From: Firmicutes bacterium UBA6113
GTDB lineage: Bacteria; Bacillota; Clostridia; Tissierellales; Sedimentibacteraceae
DNA length: 64,000 nt
NCBI GenBank assembly: GCA_002422545.1
Contig: DIWF01000036.1
Location: 124,001 to 188,000 of the forward strand
Direction: 5' to 3'
This document shows positions 62,881-64,000 of the stretch, in pieces; position 1 is the stretch's first letter; each line of letters starts with the position of its first letter. The notes under the pieces were generated by a model, which did not search any database, was not told the origin of the DNA, and worked only from the letters and a program-made list of their open reading frames with translations. The translations under genes were made by a program, and so were the position numbers.

Positions 62881-63732
62881 TTATTCCACTTCTTCGAGCA
62901 TTTTGAAAAATGCATCGTGGTTTATTCCAGACGGACGGTTAATTCTTTTAAGCTCATACAGATCATCCTCATCTCCTGTTAGGATATTCACTCCTGAAGT
63001 GCTTGACAGTGAGGCTAAAAATCCCATTTCCTTTAGTATTTTCTTGCATTCCTTACACATGGCTCCAAAGGGGTATGTGAATGCACTTGGAGTATATCCT
63101 GTCTTGCCGCTGATTAGAAGCTGCAGGTATCCCACATCATTTACAATTACCTTCTTATACTCGTCATAGGATTCTCCGTACAATATGGTGCATCCCACAC
63201 GTTCATCCAATCTGTGCATTGCATATGAATGGTTTTGAATTTCCACATATGGAGAAGCTGAAAGTTCTTCAACCTGTGCCCAATTTAAATACGGATTAAG
63301 GTTTTCGTCTACCGAACTTTCGTCAACACATTCTCCAATTATGGACATGACCGCCTTGCTTTCATACTTTTCCAAAAGCGGCAGCACATAGGTGTAATAG
63401 CTACTAAAACCATCATCAAATGTAAGCATTATAGGTTTTTCCGGAAGACTTACATCATTGTACACGTATGCAACCAAATCTTCCACTGTAACCGTTGTGT
63501 ATCCCTTTTCCTTCATGTAAATCAAGTCAGCCTCCAGCTCACTTGGTAAAACAGTGTACTTTCCGAGACTATTCCTGTTTTTCAAGACCTTGTGGTACAT
63601 CAATACCGGCAGCCTTACTGATGGTCTTGCTGCTGCAGGAACAGCATCACTTATATCTTCAACATTAAAACTCATAATAACAACAAGCAGCATTGTCAAC
63701 AACGCAGCAACAATTCTTTTTATATTTTTCAT
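62881..63732 (-). CDS. Exported polysaccharide deacetylase
   Basis: A 283-residue protein with a signal peptide or N-terminal anchor (IKRIVAALLTMLLVVIMSFN) and a NodB deacetylase domain. Metal and catalytic motifs: MLTFDDGFSSYY (DD), QNHSYAMHRLD (H-x3-x-H type) and TYPFGA. It removes acetyl groups from peptidoglycan or chitin-like sugars outside the membrane. I choose ATG 63730-63732, with AGAGGTG before it, over a GTG two codons earlier. Single gene; start is 264 bases from the T-box leader on the other strand. Confidence 0.9.
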   Translation of the reverse strand: MKNIKRIVAALLTMLLVVIMSFNVEDISDAVPAAARPSVRLPVLMYHKVLKNRNSLGKYTVLPSELEADLIYMKEKGYTTVTVEDLVAYVYNDVSLPEKPIMLTFDDGFSSYYTYVLPLLEKYESKAVMSIIGECVDESSVDENLNPYLNWAQVEELSASPYVEIQNHSYAMHRLDERVGCTILYGESYDEYKKVIVNDVGYLQLLISGKTGYTPSAFTYPFGAMCKECKKILKEMGFLASLSSTSGVNILTGDEDDLYELKRINRPSGINHDAFFKMLEEVE

Positions 63733-63895
63733 AGTCACCTCTGCAATAATTATTTATAATACATTTTATGTACAAACTCTGTTTATAATTACTGCAGAAA
63801 ATTCTTTGTTGTCAATAAAATATTAATGCAATGCGGTTATCAATTGGCTGGTTTTAATGCATGTTTACATTTTTTAAAAAAATTTAAATTTTCTA

Positions 63896-63924
63896 TTGAC
63901 AAATAAAAATTCGGATGATATACT
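63896..63924 (+). promoter_or_regulatory. Consensus promoter at the right edge
   Basis: TTGACA, a 17-base spacer and TATACT. It drives the leader that follows and runs out of the window. Confidence 0.88.
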
Positions 63925-63930
63925 CACGGA

Positions 63931-64000
63931 CAATACACAATTTAATGAGCAACATAAACGCAGTGATAAGGAGTATTAAGCATCATCAGTGATTTCAGAG
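63931..64000 (+). promoter_or_regulatory. Start of a T-box leader, cut by the window edge
   Basis: GCAGTGATAAGGAGTATTAA followed by CATCATCAGTGATTTCAGAG is the stem I opening of a tRNA-sensing T-box: the AAGGAGTA internal-loop motif and the TTCAGAG(AG) element a few bases later. The specifier codon and the T-box motif itself lie outside. The gene beyond is probably an aminoacyl-tRNA synthetase or amino-acid gene; which one cannot be seen. Confidence 0.7.

Noticed and set aside
1..64000. CRISPR array
   Set aside because: No regularly spaced direct repeats with unique spacers; the repeats found are palindromic or coding.

Overview
The window is AT-rich DNA of a low-GC Gram-positive anaerobe of the Clostridia/Tissierellia type, resembling amino-acid-fermenting genera such as Sedimentibacter; the genus is an inference from gene content. 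Evidence for this is the strong AGGAGG-type ribosome sites, a small-type SRP RNA, T-box and glycine riboswitch control, the split glycine decarboxylase (gcvPA/gcvPB), the two-subunit iron-sulfur serine dehydratase, a GerMN-domain protein and a YaaL-like protein.

Left part (1-19.6 kb) is an accessory region lying downstream of guaA. It holds a TIR-domain gene followed by a PD-(D/E)XK nuclease gene cut by the window edge, a few small or broken genes (including a Fic gene that has lost its catalytic core), a phospholipase-D-fold nuclease, and a complete type I restriction-modification operon (hsdM-hsdS-hsdR). It also holds a defence-type AAA ATPase, an AGCS amino-acid symporter and a GlnK/GlnL-like two-component system. 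Two decayed copies of the 3' end of guaA (about 12.2 and 15.2 kb) lie in the same orientation as the intact gene (19.6-21.2 kb). Each copy has its own hairpin just downstream. The guaA 3' end is a known island insertion target, so I read the region as successive island insertions, oldest junction farthest from guaA.

Middle part (19.6-45 kb) is mostly core metabolism: guaA; the glycine cleavage operon gcvT-gcvH-gcvPA-gcvPB behind a glycine riboswitch and a consensus promoter; a flavodoxin; a peptide ABC transporter operon (oppA-B-C-D-F) ending in two paralogous C45-family acyltransferase/hydrolase genes, with a divergent LysR regulator; an rRNA/tRNA methyltransferase; an AEC transporter; an M42 aminopeptidase and an S9 peptidase; and small sporulation-like or hypothetical proteins.

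Right part (45-64 kb) holds the SRP RNA, a heterodimeric ABC exporter, a duplicated-domain lipoprotein, an HD protein, a serine/threonine-type symporter with serine dehydratase sdaAB-sdaAA, an acyltransferase, small regulators, a HAD phosphatase, a NifX-like protein, a folate operon (folE-folP-folB-folK plus an HD gene) and a polysaccharide deacetylase. The window ends in a consensus promoter and the first part of a T-box leader. Glycine cleavage, serine deamination, peptide uptake and peptidases fit an organism living on amino acids and peptides, with folate supplying the one-carbon carrier used by GcvT.
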